Origin: JAIOQJ01 sp963718635
GTDB taxonomy: Bacteria > Planctomycetota > Planctomycetia > Gemmatales > Gemmataceae
DNA: 64,000 nt
Direction: 5' to 3'
Assembly: GCA_963718635.1 (NCBI GenBank)
Contig: OY970367.1
Coordinates: 6,386,001-6,450,000 of the forward strand
Positions 9,511 to 18,849 of this stretch are shown here, in pieces (the stretch's first letter is position 1; each line of letters starts with the position of its first letter). A program made the translations under genes and the position numbers. The notes beneath the pieces were generated by a model. It saw nothing but the letters and a program-made list of their open reading frames with translations, was not told the origin of the DNA and did not search any database.

Positions 9511-11472
9511 ATGATGATCGCGATGAAAAAATATACTGTCGCTGGCATCGCTCTGAGCGCTTGTTTGAAACTCGCAGTTGCGGGCGTTGCAGTTGCCGCG
9601 TCGCCCGACGCCGCTGAGCCCGCGAACCAAACGCCGGCGGTCTCCGTCAAGGCTTGGAAACCGCTCAAACCCTTTGCTTTGAATAGTTCCCCAAGCGCCA
9701 TAGAGCCACCGATCATTGAGCCAAACGATGAGAACGTCAACCAGGCGCTGGGACTTGTTCAGACTTCGGGATCGAACGGGCGCATCTTCACTTCTGCCGT
9801 ACCTTGCTGTCCGCCTGCGCGGCCCGGCAATTATCCGCCTGGAAAGTGGCCGACAACGCCCGGACAGATCACGCCTCCGTCAGCCAAGGAAGGCGACCCA
9901 AAGCAGCCTGCGAAGGATCCGGCCGACAATGCGCCCAAGCAAGACCAGTTTGCCGGCGCCACGGAGACCGGCACTCAGCCGGCCGCTCAGTTCAGCCCAT
10001 ATATGTTCGGCGATCAGTTCGGCGGCGGCCGCAGCAATGTGAGCTTCCAAATTGGCACGTTGACGGCTCAATCGGTGCTGAACGGAAACGCGCCCGGAAA
10101 TACAGTTGTAACCATCAACAACCCGGCAGCGGCCATTAATGTTCCCATTACCAACGCGACTCTTTCCGCGGCCAATGGCGCGAACAACAATTTCACGGTG
10201 CCGCAGCAGCTGCCTGCCTTCGCCACTAGCCCCACGCCGATCAATACGACGATCTCCACCGCTGTTAATGCCACACAGGCTTACATCATTCTCTTCCCGC
10301 TTCCCGGGGTAGCATTCCCCGGCGGCGGCGTGCCACTACAAAACAACGCGGCTTACCAACAGTTCGCCGATTCTGTCTTCAAGAGACAGTTCAACGGCAT
10401 TGGCCAGACAACGTTTCAGAGCGCAAATCTAAGTGCCGCAGCCGGAACGACTGGCACGCCGTTGAATCAGCCGCCCTCGCAGATCAACTTCGCAGCGGGC
10501 TCTCAGGCGTACTTCACTTATAACTACATGGCGACTCTCTCCGTGCCGTTGCCATCGTCCGGCGGCGTTGTCGGCACAACCAAAGTCTCTGAGAACAATA
10601 GCCCCTTGCCGCGCGATCGCCTCATTTTCGACTATGACTATTTTTCGAATGTGCCTTTGGCGCCCGGCGGCTTCAACGTCAACCGCTTCTCTCCTGGGTT
10701 TGAAAAAACGTTCTTCAACGGACGCACGTCGTTTGAGCTGCGCGTGCCATTTGCCGCAACGGTTGATAGCAGTTCGATCGCCAGCGGCGCCACCAATGCG
10801 GCGACCGAACTGGGCAACATCCACACGACATTCAAAGCACTCTTATACGGCTCGAAAACGATCAACTTCGGAACGGGTTTAGGCATCGGCCTGCCAACCG
10901 CTTCTGGCACCCAGGTCCGTCTGGCAGACGGCACCGATGTCGTCCGCATCAAGAACGAGTCCGTCATTCTCACTCCCTATATCGCCGCCCTCTATACGCC
11001 GAACGATAAGCTCTTTGCCCAGGCTTGGGCATCGCTCAACTACGATGCCAGCGGCAGCCCGGTTTATGGCAATCCGAATTTCACCGGGTTGATCGGGGCG
11101 GGCAGAATCTTCGACCAAAACTTGCTGCAACTCGATGTGCAACTCGGCTATTGGCTGCTGCGCGAGTCGAATACGACATCGTTCCTCACGGGTGTGGCGC
11201 CCTTTGTCGAACTGCATTACAACTCGCCGCTAAACAATGCGACCACCGTGCAGGCAGGTTCATTTGCGGTCGGCAGCGCGACCAACCGCTACGACGAATT
11301 GAACATCGCCACCGGTATCAATCTTCTAGTGCGCAACAAAACGAGCGTGATGGCCGGCGTGGTACTCCCCTTGGAGAACGGCAACAACCGGTTCTTTGAT
11401 GCCCAGTTTGGTCTTCGCATCAACTGGCTGTTTGGCCCGAGCAGCCCGGCTTCGGTGGTTTCGACTTATTGA
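9511..11472 (+). CDS. Secreted protein with probable outer-membrane beta-barrel C-terminus
   Basis: Not a family I can name. It begins with a signal peptide (MKKYTVAGIALSACLKLAVAGVAVA; the true start may be ATG 9523). A Pro-rich low-complexity segment follows (residues about 105-150, RPGNYPPGKWPTTPGQITPP). An Asn/Thr/Ala-rich middle has beta-strand character. The C-terminal 250 residues alternate hydrophobic and polar residues in strand-like stretches (SVILTPYIAALYTPNDKLF, LLQLDVQLGYWLL, FDAQFGLRINWLFG), as in porin or transporter barrels. The next gene is a glycine-rich autotransporter on the same strand 87 nt on, so the pair may form a surface locus. Confidence 0.65.
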   Translation: MMIAMKKYTVAGIALSACLKLAVAGVAVAASPDAAEPANQTPAVSVKAWKPLKPFALNSSPSAIEPPIIEPNDENVNQALGLVQTSGSNGRIFTSAVPCCPPARPGNYPPGKWPTTPGQITPPSAKEGDPKQPAKDPADNAPKQDQFAGATETGTQPAAQFSPYMFGDQFGGGRSNVSFQIGTLTAQSVLNGNAPGNTVVTINNPAAAINVPITNATLSAANGANNNFTVPQQLPAFATSPTPINTTISTAVNATQAYIILFPLPGVAFPGGGVPLQNNAAYQQFADSVFKRQFNGIGQTTFQSANLSAAAGTTGTPLNQPPSQINFAAGSQAYFTYNYMATLSVPLPSSGGVVGTTKVSENNSPLPRDRLIFDYDYFSNVPLAPGGFNVNRFSPGFEKTFFNGRTSFELRVPFAATVDSSSIASGATNAATELGNIHTTFKALLYGSKTINFGTGLGIGLPTASGTQVRLADGTDVVRIKNESVILTPYIAALYTPNDKLFAQAWASLNYDASGSPVYGNPNFTGLIGAGRIFDQNLLQLDVQLGYWLLRESNTTSFLTGVAPFVELHYNSPLNNATTVQAGSFAVGSATNRYDELNIATGINLLVRNKTSVMAGVVLPLENGNNRFFDAQFGLRINWLFGPSSPASVVSTY

Positions 11473-11559
11473 TCGGCAAGCGGGATGTGATGTAAGCAAC
11501 CCCGGGATCACGGCCTCGCGCAATTGATTGAATTGTCTAATAACTATCGGTGACTTGCT

Positions 11560-14500
11560 ATGTTCTTGCTTCCCCGTTCCTGGCGTCGTTCGATCCGTTC
11601 GTGCTTGACGGCCGGCTGTTTCGTGCTGACAGCCGGTCATGCCATGGCGGACGATTTCACCGTAACGAACACCAATGATTCCGGCGCGGGATCACTTCGC
11701 GCGGCCATCGATGGCGCCAATGCTTCGGGTGCGACATCGAACAATGTGAATATCTTGACTACGGGAACGATCACTCTCACCAGCGGGTCACTGTCTCCCA
11801 TCTCAACGAATGTCTCGATCAACGGACCGGGCACCGGCGCGTTTTCCATCAGTGGTAATAATGCCTTTCGTATTTTCTATGTTGAATCGGGCAATGTGAG
11901 CATTTCGCAGATTCGCCTTATGAATGGGCTAGCGCAGGGTGGAAGCGGCGCCCCAGGCGGTTTCGGAGAAGGCGGCAACGGCGGCGGCGGCGGCGGCGGT
12001 CTTGTGCCGGTGGCGCGGTTTTCGTGGCCGACCAGGCCCACGTAACTCTTCGCAATGTGTCATTCGGCGCTAATCAAGCAGTCGGCGGCGCCGGGGGAGC
12101 GAGCAGCAGCCCCTTTGGCAGTGGCGGCGGCGGCGGCGGCGGCGGCTTGGGAGGTAACGGCGGTATCAATAATGGCGGTGGGGGCGGCTTCCAAGGCATG
12201 GGCGGAAGCAATGTCGGTGGCGGCGGCGGGCAGTTCGGCAATGGCGGCACCTTCAACGGCGGCGGCGGCGGGAAATTTGGCGCCGGTGGCAATGAAGGCG
12301 GCGGCGGCGGCGGCCTTCAGGGCGCCGGTGGAATAAACGGCGGCGGGGGCGGCGGCCAACTCGGCAATGGCGGCAACAACAATGGCGGCGGCGGCGGCAG
12401 CAATCCGCCTCCTGCTGGCACCGGATCCGACAATGGTGGGCCGGGGGGTGTCTCCGGTGGCGGCAGCGGATCATTTTCCGGAAATGGCCAACCTGGCGGG
12501 CCGGGTGGCGGCGGCGGTGGTGGCAACATCAATGGCGGCAACGGTGGAACCAATGGCGGCGGCGGCTTTGGCGGCAACGGTGAAGGGCCAGGCAATGGCG
12601 GTCATGGCGGCGCGAACGGCGGCGGTGGCGGGTCGCTGAGCTTTGTCGGCGGCAATGGCGGCACGAACGGCGGCGGCGGCGGCAGCGGCGGAGCCGTGGC
12701 AGGCAATGGCGGCGCCAATGGCGGCGGCGGCGGCGGCGTGATCGGCGGCAACGGCGGTGTGAACGGCGGCGGCGGCGGCGGACAGACTGCCGGCGGCAAT
12801 GGCGGCTTCGGCGGCGGCGGCGGCGGCTCTGCCAACGCGGGTGGCAATGGCGGATTCGGGGGAGGCGATGGCGGCGGTGTTGACGCATTGGGCAATCCCG
12901 TTGCCGGCAACGGCGGCTCGGCCTTTGGAGGCGCTCTCTTCGTCAAGCAAGGGGGCACGTTAACGATTGTCGATAGCGACCTGCCCACAGGCAATTCCGT
13001 TACACCTGGCCCGGGCTTCGTTAACGGCGTTGCAGCCGGCACAGGCATTTACCTTTACAACACCGATGTGAACTTTCAGATTAGCGGCACTAGTACCGTT
13101 GCCGACGAGATCGGCGGCACCGGCGGGCTCATCAAAAGCGGCCTTGGCACCCTGAATATCACCGGCATCAACACCTACACCGGCACAACCGTCATCAATC
13201 AAGGTTTCTTGAACGTCACCGGTCAAATTATCGCGCCGGTCGTCGTCAACGCGGCCGGCACGCTCACCGGCACCGGCCAGGTTGGCGACACGACCGTCAA
13301 CGGCACAATCGCCCCGGGCGATCCCGGCGCTGCGCAGAACTTCGGCGGCGTTCACGTACAGCCAAACCCGGGACCAGGTAGCGCCAGCAACTTTGGCACG
13401 CTGACAGTGAACGGCAACTTCACGCAGAACCAAGGATCCACCTACCAAGTCAAGATCGCTCCGAATCAAAACGACCTGATCCAGGTGAACGGACACGCCC
13501 AGATCAACGGCGGCATCATTCAAATTTTGGCGGCCAATGCCGCCTATCAGAATGGTCAGACCTTTACGATCCTGACCGCCACCGGTGGCGTAAGCGGAAC
13601 CTACAGCGGCGTCTCAGGCACCGTGCCCGGGTTCTTCGGTGTTACAGCGATCTATGATCCCAACGATGTGCAGATTCGCATTTCCAGCAGCTTTCAGAGC
13701 GTTGCGGCCACTTTCAACCAAAAGTCAGTGGCCACTTACCTCGACAATGCGAGCAATGCCGGAACGCTGCCCGCTCAATTGGACAATCAGTTGCGATCTT
13801 TGACTCCCGATCAACTGAGCACTGCGCTCAATGAATTAGGCGGCTCCACTTACGCGAGCCTTCTGATTGCAGGCCGTTTGCGATCCATGTATCTGCATCA
13901 AGTCTTGGCTGATCAACTTCGCCCGGGTTTAGGATCTAATAGTCCCGCGCCTGCTGTTGTTCGCGGGCAACCGCCGGCCGACGATTGCAATGAGGATCAA
14001 ACCGGCTTCGGCCGAGGCGTCCGCGGTTGGTCGCGGATGTACGGCCTTGAAGGTCGTGTTGCCGATGAAATCAACAGTTTCCGCTACAGCTTCGCCGGCT
14101 TCCAAATGGGCATCGAAAAGCTGTTGGGCGACTCCACCCGCGTTGGTATCACCGGCGGCTATAACTATACATCCACCAACTTCGATCAACTCAATAGCTC
14201 AGCATCAGGCAGCGGCGGATTGATCGGCCTTTATGGCGTCCAGACATGGGGAAACGCTTATCTGTTCGGCGCTTTGACCAACTCGTTCAACCGGTTCGGC
14301 GTCGATCGCTTCATTGCAGTCGGAAACATCAACACGGTCGCAACTGGCAACGTGCTGCAGGATGAGTTCAACGGATTGATTGAGTCGGGCTACAACCAGC
14401 AGTTTGGCTGCTGGTTTATTCAGCCGTTGGTCGGGCTACAGGAATTGACGCTGCATCAGTCGGGAACAACGGAGCGAGGATCGAACGGAGTCGGATTGAA

Positions 14501-14837
14501 CATCAACGGCCTAAGCACCGATGCCCTTTGGTTCTCCACAGGCTTTCGTCTCGCGAGGCCGTTTCAGGATGCGAACAATTTTGTCGTGCCAACTTTCCAT
14601 GCACGCTGGGTGCAAGACTGGCACGGCGAAGATCGCTTCATCAGCGGGGCGCTTTCGAACGTCGGCGGGTCATTCCTCACGCAAGGCGCCACTGCTGGCC
14701 GAAACTTCCTCGTTACCGGCTTGACCGTTTCCGCCAACACCGGCAGCTTTTTCAAGCTCGTAGCTGATTACACGTTCCAGACAAGCGGCAAACAGTCGTC
14801 GCACACGGGCAGCGCGGGAGTACAGGTGAACTGGTAG
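11560..14837 (+). CDS. Glycine-rich autotransporter-like outer-membrane protein, frameshifted
   Basis: Large surface protein of about 1092 residues. Order of parts: signal peptide (SCLTAGCFVLTAGHAMA), a parallel beta-helix start typical of planctomycete repeats (DDFTVTNTNDSGAGSLRAAI), a region of about 330 residues dominated by GGNGG/GGGGG, an autotransporter-associated strand (LGTLNITGINTYTGTTVIN), a passenger linker, and a C-terminal autotransporter barrel of about 280 residues from GVRGWSRMYGLEGRV to SAGVQVNW. The frame changes near 12001-12006: GGGGGG then GAGGAVFVADQAHVTLR needs one more G (TTGG instead of TTG). Both frames are otherwise open. The barrel predicts insertion in an outer membrane, in line with a Gram-negative-like envelope. 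Confidence 0.8.
11940..12940 (+). repeat. Glycine-codon low-complexity tract inside the autotransporter
   Basis: About 1 kb made of imperfect GGC/GGT/AAC codon repeats encoding runs of Gly with Asn, Ala, Phe and Ser (units such as NGGANGGGGGG). It is extremely G-rich on the plus strand and creates long false open frames on both strands (poly-Pro, Arg/His, Ala). Tracts of this kind are prone to slippage and to assembly error; one frameshift lies at its left end. Confidence 0.8.
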
Positions 14838-14900
14838 CGCAAATTGCTCGCTTAAGGCGAGCCGAACTGCGTGAGCAGTCGGGTGCTTCCGTGGCGATGC

Positions 14901-15042
14901 CGGAAGTCTAACGACTTCCGCTACACCCGTTTGACGGTAGCGGAAGTCGTCAAACTTCCGTTCGGTAGCGGAAGTCGTCAGACTTCCGTGGGGATGCCGG
15001 AAGTCTAACGACTTCCGCTACACGTATTTGTCAGACTTCCGT
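14901..15042. repeat. Palindromic repeat family A, cluster 1 (four full units plus a half unit)
   Basis: Copies of a 20-bp palindrome, CGGAAGTCTAACGACTTCCG and close variants, at 14901-14920, 14941-14960, 14969-14988 and 14998-15017, and a half copy ending at 15042. They lie between the autotransporter stop and the SGNH gene. Units alternate orientation and are linked by GTAG/CTAC. The flanks 14838-14900 and 15043-15190 hold GCGAGCCGAACTGCG and its complement, forming one larger stem around the cluster. Confidence 0.85.
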
Positions 15043-15192
15043 TCGGAAGCTGAAATCGTCATCGACCCATCACCCGACTGCTGACGCAGTTCGGCTCGCC
15101 TGCGGCAACCCGAATGAATTATTTCATTGCACTTCGCTCAACAACTCACGATAATCACTTTCCCACCCCGTTCCTTTCTCACGAGAAACACC

Positions 15193-16527
15193 ATGCGCAC
15201 GAGTCTTCTCTGTTCCCTGACATTCACCTTGCTGACACTTTCAGCGCCTACAAACGCTGCCGAGAATTTCCCTCTGAAAGACGGCGACATCTGGGTGATG
15301 GCCGGCGACAGCATCACCGCGCAGCACTTGCATTCGAATTACTTTGAAGCCTTTTGCTTCGCCCGTTATCCGGAAATGAAGTTTGCGTTTCGCAACTCGG
15401 GCGTCGGCGGCCACACGATCCCGAGCACGCTGGCCCGATTCGATTACGACATCGGCGCCTGGAACCCGACTGTTGTTTCAGTCGAGCTCGGCATGAACGA
15501 CAAGGGCGGCACCCCGACGAAAAAGTTTGTCGAAAACATGGGCGGGATGGTTGCCCGCATCAAGGGCATCAAAGCTCGGCCGATCATCTTCTCGGCCAGC
15601 CCAATCAATAACGGCGATACTCTGGCCAAGCTCGGCGGCAACAAGTCCTTGGCTGACTATGCGGATGCGCTGAAAGAATACTGTGCCGCGGAAAAGATTC
15701 CCTATGCCGATCAGTTTCATGCACTGGTTGACCTCTGGGGCAAGAACAAACCCAACGAGAACTTGATAACAACGTTGGCGACGATTCGCAATCTGGCAGA
15801 CAACGACAAACTCGAAGGCGTTGATCACCTCCGGCAGTTCCTGGTGCTGCACGAAAAGGATGCGGCCGCGCTGGTGGCGATGCAGGGCGATGCTGTTCAT
15901 CCGGGGGCGCCCGGCCAACTGATGATGGCCGCAGCACTGCTGAAAGAACTGGGCGCCAAAGGTTTCGTTAGCAGTGTCTCCATCGATATGAAGTCCGGCG
16001 GCAAGTCGGAGGTGAAGGGTTGCGCGGTGAGCGAAGTCAAAGCCGAGGATGGCAAGCTTGCTTTTGATCGGCTCGACGAATGTCTTCCCTTCCCGATCCC
16101 CGACGATGCCGGGCGTGTGATCGCACTGTACCCGGTCATTCTCGATCTGAGCCAATATGACTTACAGGTAACGGGATTGAAAGAGGGGAACTATCAACTG
16201 AAGATCAATGGCATCAACTCCGCCACTTTGACCGCCAAAGAACTCGAAGCGGGCATCAATCTGACTTCTTTGGGCGCACTGCCGAAGGCCAAAGACGTCA
16301 GCCCGATTATCGCGCAAAGCCGCGCGATTCTGGCTGCCGTTAACGCGAAGGAAGGGGTCGTAGGCCAATGGCGCGGGCTATCGGCTAAGGCGCATGTCAA
16401 AGACGCCGCCCCGGAACTGAAGACCCAACTCGCGGAATTAACCAAGAAAGTTGAAGCCGCCGATGCACTGATTCGCCAAGCGGCCAAACCGCAGAAACTG
16501 CACTTTGAACTGGTGCCCGTGCAGTAA
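15193..16527 (+). CDS. Secreted SGNH/GDSL hydrolase-like protein
   Basis: Probable exported esterase or carbohydrate deacetylase-type hydrolase of 444 residues. A signal peptide (TSLLCSLTFTLLTLSAPTNA) is followed by the SGNH blocks: GDSIT with the catalytic Ser (block I), NSGVGGHT (II), ELGMND (III, Asn) and DAVHPG (V, Asp and His). The C-terminal 150 residues form an extra all-alpha/beta domain, with an Ala/Lys/Leu-rich coiled segment near the end, seen in planctomycete paralogs. ATG 15193 was chosen because it starts the signal peptide. Substrate unknown. Confidence 0.85.
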   Translation: MRTSLLCSLTFTLLTLSAPTNAAENFPLKDGDIWVMAGDSITAQHLHSNYFEAFCFARYPEMKFAFRNSGVGGHTIPSTLARFDYDIGAWNPTVVSVELGMNDKGGTPTKKFVENMGGMVARIKGIKARPIIFSASPINNGDTLAKLGGNKSLADYADALKEYCAAEKIPYADQFHALVDLWGKNKPNENLITTLATIRNLADNDKLEGVDHLRQFLVLHEKDAAALVAMQGDAVHPGAPGQLMMAAALLKELGAKGFVSSVSIDMKSGGKSEVKGCAVSEVKAEDGKLAFDRLDECLPFPIPDDAGRVIALYPVILDLSQYDLQVTGLKEGNYQLKINGINSATLTAKELEAGINLTSLGALPKAKDVSPIIAQSRAILAAVNAKEGVVGQWRGLSAKAHVKDAAPELKTQLAELTKKVEAADALIRQAAKPQKLHFELVPVQ

Positions 16528-16533
16528 AGTGCG

Positions 16534-16600
16534 TCTTCGCTGGCGCTCCAGGTTCGTGCGAGTCTCAAAGGCGCCTACGAGCCTGAAGCGCCAGCGAAGA
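16534..16600. repeat. Long inverted repeat, family C copy 1
   Basis: 24-nt arms beginning TCTTCGCTGGCGCT (16534-16557) and ending AGCGCCAGCGAAGA (16577-16600) pair with a few mismatches around a 19-nt loop. It starts 6 nt after the SGNH stop, so it could act as a 3' stabiliser or terminator. A second copy lies at 33806-33872. Confidence 0.8.
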
Positions 16601-16649
16601 TTATTCCTCTCTTCGCTCGCTCTTCGCTGCGCAAATTTCCAGTCTGCGC

Positions 16650-16753
16650 GCACATTAACCGACGCGTCAGCGAGGTTTTCCCAGAAGCGTTAGTTTAAAC
16701 AAAATAACGCTAACGCTTCGGGGCTTATCCTCGCTCACGCGTCGGGTTAGTGT
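16650..16753. repeat. Nested inverted repeats, family D copy 1
   Basis: Outer arms CACATTAACCGACGCG... (16650-16674) and ...CGGGTTAGTGT (16729-16753) enclose an inner pair AGAAGCGTTAG / CTAACGCTTC. The same outer arms form a perfect 25-bp pair at 47764-47883. It lies in the convergent gap between the SGNH gene and the gene ending at 16817. Confidence 0.75.
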
Positions 16754-16816
16754 CGATTACAGCTATGCTGCAGCAAGCGATGTGCAGTGCATATCTTGTT
16801 TCAACCGAAAATCGCA

Positions 16817-17566
16817 TCACGGTTTTACCGAAGAAGCATCCCATACTTTGATATCGTCGAAAAACCCATCTTTGCCGCCGACGCCGAGTTCGATCTTCGA
16901 CTTCGTCGCATGGGCAATTCCGGATGACTTCAAATAGCCGGTCGGCTTGCCGTCTATCGTCACGCGCATCTCATCGCCGGCGGTCTCAACGACGAGCGTA
17001 TACCACGTGCCTGTCTCCAGTTTCACAGGATAAGTGACGCTACGGCCCGCGAGCAACTTGGCGACCTCGGCCTTCTTCGCCGGGTCCTTTTTCATTTCAT
17101 AGATGTCGTTGCGCATGCCGCCGTCGCGCTCATCAATGAGAGTGACGCCGTTGAGGCGAACTTGAGCCCGGCATATATGGCCGTAATGGGCGCCGGTGTA
17201 TTTGCGATCGTCGAACTCGACATCGATCATCGATGCGCCTTCAAAGCGAATTTTCACTTCGATGATGCTGTCTTTGGTCGGAATTTCAAGGCCATGCACA
17301 GCCGCATGAGCGGTCTGCGCCGGCTTGCCGTCGGCAGCCGGAACGTTCTTGTCGCGCGTCTGCGTTCCTTTGAGCGTTCCCTTTTCAATGGTGAATGTCG
17401 GCACGACCCGATGCCAAACTTTGGCCGGCTCCTTGCCTTCAAAGTCATCGGAGAATAAAAGCTCCTTCTTCTCGGCAATCGGCTTGGCCGGAATGGCGGG
17501 CAAGTCGGCGGCGCTCAGGCAGAGCGAAGTGAAGCAGAAGCTGATCAAGGAGAGTCTGATTTTCAT
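16817..17566 (-). CDS. Secreted concanavalin-like (DUF1080-type) domain protein
   Basis: Exported protein of 249 residues. It has a signal peptide (SLISFCFTSLCLSAADLPA) and then a single jelly-roll-like domain: DDFEGKEPAKVWHRV at the start, AVHGLEIPTKDSIIEVKIRFEGA and GTWYTLVVETAGDEMRVTIDG in the middle, and SKIELGVGGKDGFFDDIKVWDA at the end. This pattern is typical of the sugar-binding or glycosidase-like DUF1080/LamG superfamily common in planctomycetes. It is probably carbohydrate-related; no catalytic residues can be assigned. It is monocistronic, with repeat family A upstream of its start. Confidence 0.7.
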   Translation of the reverse strand: MKIRLSLISFCFTSLCLSAADLPAIPAKPIAEKKELLFSDDFEGKEPAKVWHRVVPTFTIEKGTLKGTQTRDKNVPAADGKPAQTAHAAVHGLEIPTKDSIIEVKIRFEGASMIDVEFDDRKYTGAHYGHICRAQVRLNGVTLIDERDGGMRNDIYEMKKDPAKKAEVAKLLAGRSVTYPVKLETGTWYTLVVETAGDEMRVTIDGKPTGYLKSSGIAHATKSKIELGVGGKDGFFDDIKVWDASSVKP

Positions 17567-17606
17567 GGAAAGTCTCGGTTAAAGGAGGGTTTGATTTCTG
17601 GGTCCC

Positions 17607-17758
17607 CGGAAGTCTAACGACTTCCGCTACTATATACGCGCGTTGCGGAAGTCGTTAGACTTCCGGCGTTACGCCCGTCACGACGCGCGTTCTTGAAAGT
17701 CTGGCTCCTCGGAAGTCTGACGACTTCCGCTACACGACCCAACGTCTGACGACTTCCG
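17607..17758. repeat. Palindromic repeat family A, cluster 2
   Basis: Full 20-bp palindromes at 17607-17626, 17646-17665 and 17710-17729, and a half unit ending at 17758, in the gap between the minus-strand gene starting at 17566 and the stop of the next minus-strand gene at 17767. Variation is confined mostly to the two central bases and the spacers. Confidence 0.85.
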
Positions 17759-17766
17759 CCGCTGCC

Positions 17767-18846
17767 TCATTTCTTCTTCCTCTTCTTCCCGATCTTCGCC
17801 TTGGGGACGGGGGCGTCGTGTTCGTCTTCCAGTTCGCCGACGATCTCCTCCAAAATATCTTCGAGGGTGATCAGGCCTAGAATGTGGCCGTCTTTGTCGC
17901 GGATCATGGCCATTGGCCGGCGCGAACGGCGGAACAGCAACAGCGCGTTGGAGATGTTTTCGTCCGGGCGAAGGAACGTCGCCGGGTATAGGGCGTCTTC
18001 CAGTACAATCGCGTGTTGCAGGCTAAAAAAATAGAAGAGGTTCTTCGTATTCAGAATACCGACGATGTTGTCGCGATCGCCATCGTAGACCGGCAGGCGC
18101 GTATGGCCGCACTCGCGGACAATTTGCAGCACTTGCTCTGATGGCGTGTTGATATCGATGGCGTCCATCTTGTCTCTGGAGATCATGCACTCGGCCACGC
18201 TCTTATCCGTCAACGCGAATATGTTTTTGAGGTAGATCGACTGGTCGGATTCCAATAGTCCCGCTTCCTGGGTGTCATCGATAATCAGGCGCAGTTCATC
18301 GACCGTGTGAATCGATTCGCCCGACGTCGAGTTTAAACCCATGCGGCGGATGATCCAACGGCTCAACAAGTTCATGAATTGGAGCACGGGCTGACTGAAC
18401 CTGGCAAAAACGTTGAGCGGCGGCGCCAGCCAAAGTGCTGTACGCTCGGTGGCCTGAAGAGCAGCCATCTTCGGAACTTGTTCGCCGAGGATAACTTGAA
18501 ACAGAGTAATGATCAGCACGGCGGACAGTGTCGCCAGCGCGTGCTTGCTGAGATAACGCCACTCGCCCGGCATAAAAGAAAAGAGCGGTTCAAAGAGTGC
18601 AGCCAGCACCGGCTCGCCGACGGCGCCGAGAACGACTCCGATCAGCGTGACGGCCAATTGCGTCGCCGCGATGCTGCGATCGAGCTGGCCGACCGCCGCC
18701 GCGACCGATTTCGCGCCGCGAACGTTGTTCTTCACCAGTTCTTCGACGCGCGTTTTGCGCACCGCCACCAGGGCGTATTCCACCGCAACGAAGAACCCGT
18801 TCAGCAAGATCAGGGCGGGAATCGACAGCAGGCCAAGAACGTCCAC
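17767..18846 (-). CDS. CNNM/CorC-type membrane protein with CBS domains (hemolysin C-like)
   Basis: Predicted magnesium or cobalt transport/efflux protein. Residues about 1-190 form the CNNM transmembrane domain with the expected start (LSIPALILLNGFFVAVEYALVAVRKTRVEEL) and ILGEQVPK, the conserved helix-turn. Two CBS domains follow (ISRDKMDAIDINTPSEQVLQ and FLRPDENISNALLLFRRSRR, with GLITLEDILEEIVGE closing). The 359-residue protein lacks the C-terminal CorC/HlyC domain present in longer relatives and ends in a Lys-rich tail. Its start lies 3 nt from the stop of the S9 peptidase, so the two are co-transcribed. Confidence 0.88.
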   Translation of the reverse strand: MDVLGLLSIPALILLNGFFVAVEYALVAVRKTRVEELVKNNVRGAKSVAAAVGQLDRSIAATQLAVTLIGVVLGAVGEPVLAALFEPLFSFMPGEWRYLSKHALATLSAVLIITLFQVILGEQVPKMAALQATERTALWLAPPLNVFARFSQPVLQFMNLLSRWIIRRMGLNSTSGESIHTVDELRLIIDDTQEAGLLESDQSIYLKNIFALTDKSVAECMISRDKMDAIDINTPSEQVLQIVRECGHTRLPVYDGDRDNIVGILNTKNLFYFFSLQHAIVLEDALYPATFLRPDENISNALLLFRRSRRPMAMIRDKDGHILGLITLEDILEEIVGELEDEHDAPVPKAKIGKKRKKK

Positions 18847-18849
18847 CGA

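Noticed and set aside
12055..12950. Several long open frames in the glycine tract (poly-Pro, Arg/His, Ala types)
   Set aside because: They arise from GGC/GCC codon repeats read in other frames; the glycine frame joins a signal peptide and a barrel.
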